Shown here: one piece after another, positions 18,589 to 18,648 of the stretch
Layout: the number at the start of each line of letters is the position of its first letter
Numbering within the stretch: position 1 is the first letter of the stretch
Assembly: GCA_030604545.1 (NCBI GenBank)
Contig: JAUVVS010000003.1
Span: 1-18,648, forward strand
Origin: Deltaproteobacteria bacterium
GTDB taxonomy: Bacteria > Desulfobacterota > Desulfobacteria > Desulfobacterales > JAUVVS01
DNA length: 18,648 nucleotides
Direction of reading: 5' to 3'
Translations under genes and position numbers: made by a program
The notes under the pieces: model-generated
What the model saw: the letters and a program-made list of their open reading frames with translations, nothing else
The model's database searches: none
What the model was told of the DNA's origin: nothing

Positions 18589-18648
18589 GGACAAGCCCGG
18601 ATTGCACATTATATATGAAAATATCTTTTTGAGAGTGGGGTCTTCTCA

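Noticed and set aside
1..18648. CRISPR arrays, tRNA or rRNA genes, prophage genes
   Set aside because: No regularly spaced repeats, cloverleaf-like sequences or rRNA motifs, and no phage structural genes were seen on either strand.

Overview
The window is part of a mobile gene-cassette array (attC sites, no integron integrase visible) carried by a bacterium of the FCB superphylum. The host call rests on a secreted protein with a type IX secretion C-terminal sorting tail (core NYPNPFNP, 15112-15759), a PorT-like outer-membrane barrel, a lipoprotein with a DUF1080 (3-keto-disaccharide hydrolase) domain and a Tat-exported Gfo/Idh/MocA oxidoreductase. The tail style fits Ignavibacteria/Calditrichota/KSB1-type lineages as well as Bacteroidota; the exact phylum is inference.

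Left cassette block (1-6.8 kb). The + strand carries attC sites with RYYYAAC left ends and GTTRRRY-like right ends. They follow a SAM methyltransferase (202-909), an inverted yafQ-dinJ toxin-antitoxin pair (985-1511), a SEC-C protein (3358-3807), a PIN toxin with Phd-type antitoxin (3999-4612, only half an attC left), a secreted C69 dipeptidase (4727-6364, followed by two overlapping attC sites) and, downstream of those, a small membrane protein (6586-6816). Two related IS110/IS1111-type elements lie inside attC sites. One is nearly whole (about 1682-3302) but has a deleted and frameshifted transposase; its insertion split an attC inside a GTTAAGC motif now present at both junctions. The other shows only its transposase-start end (1-104).

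Central block (7-15.1 kb). This looks like ordinary chromosomal DNA with no complete attC: a 34-residue basic protein, a probable operon for oxidised-sugar metabolism (two Gfo/Idh/MocA oxidoreductases and a DUF1080 lipoprotein), a GNAT/YoaP protein overlapping tail-to-tail with a secreted metallophosphoesterase, and an outer-membrane barrel protein.

Right cassette block (15.1-18.6 kb). Full attC sites return after the T9SS-tail protein, a small lipoprotein, a 43-bp cassette with no convincing gene, a HEPN-like protein with an RNKYEH motif, and an ANT(6)-type aminoglycoside nucleotidyltransferase. The last attC is almost identical to the one at 6400.

The most notable points are the attC-targeting IS with a conserved hairpin over its transposase ribosome-binding site and a long 3' noncoding region that may hold its guide RNA; a PIN/Phd operon whose promoter carries a perfect TGTACA-based palindrome; the HEPN cassette as a candidate defence or RNase gene; and a resistance-type ANT(6) gene in an environmental-looking cassette array.
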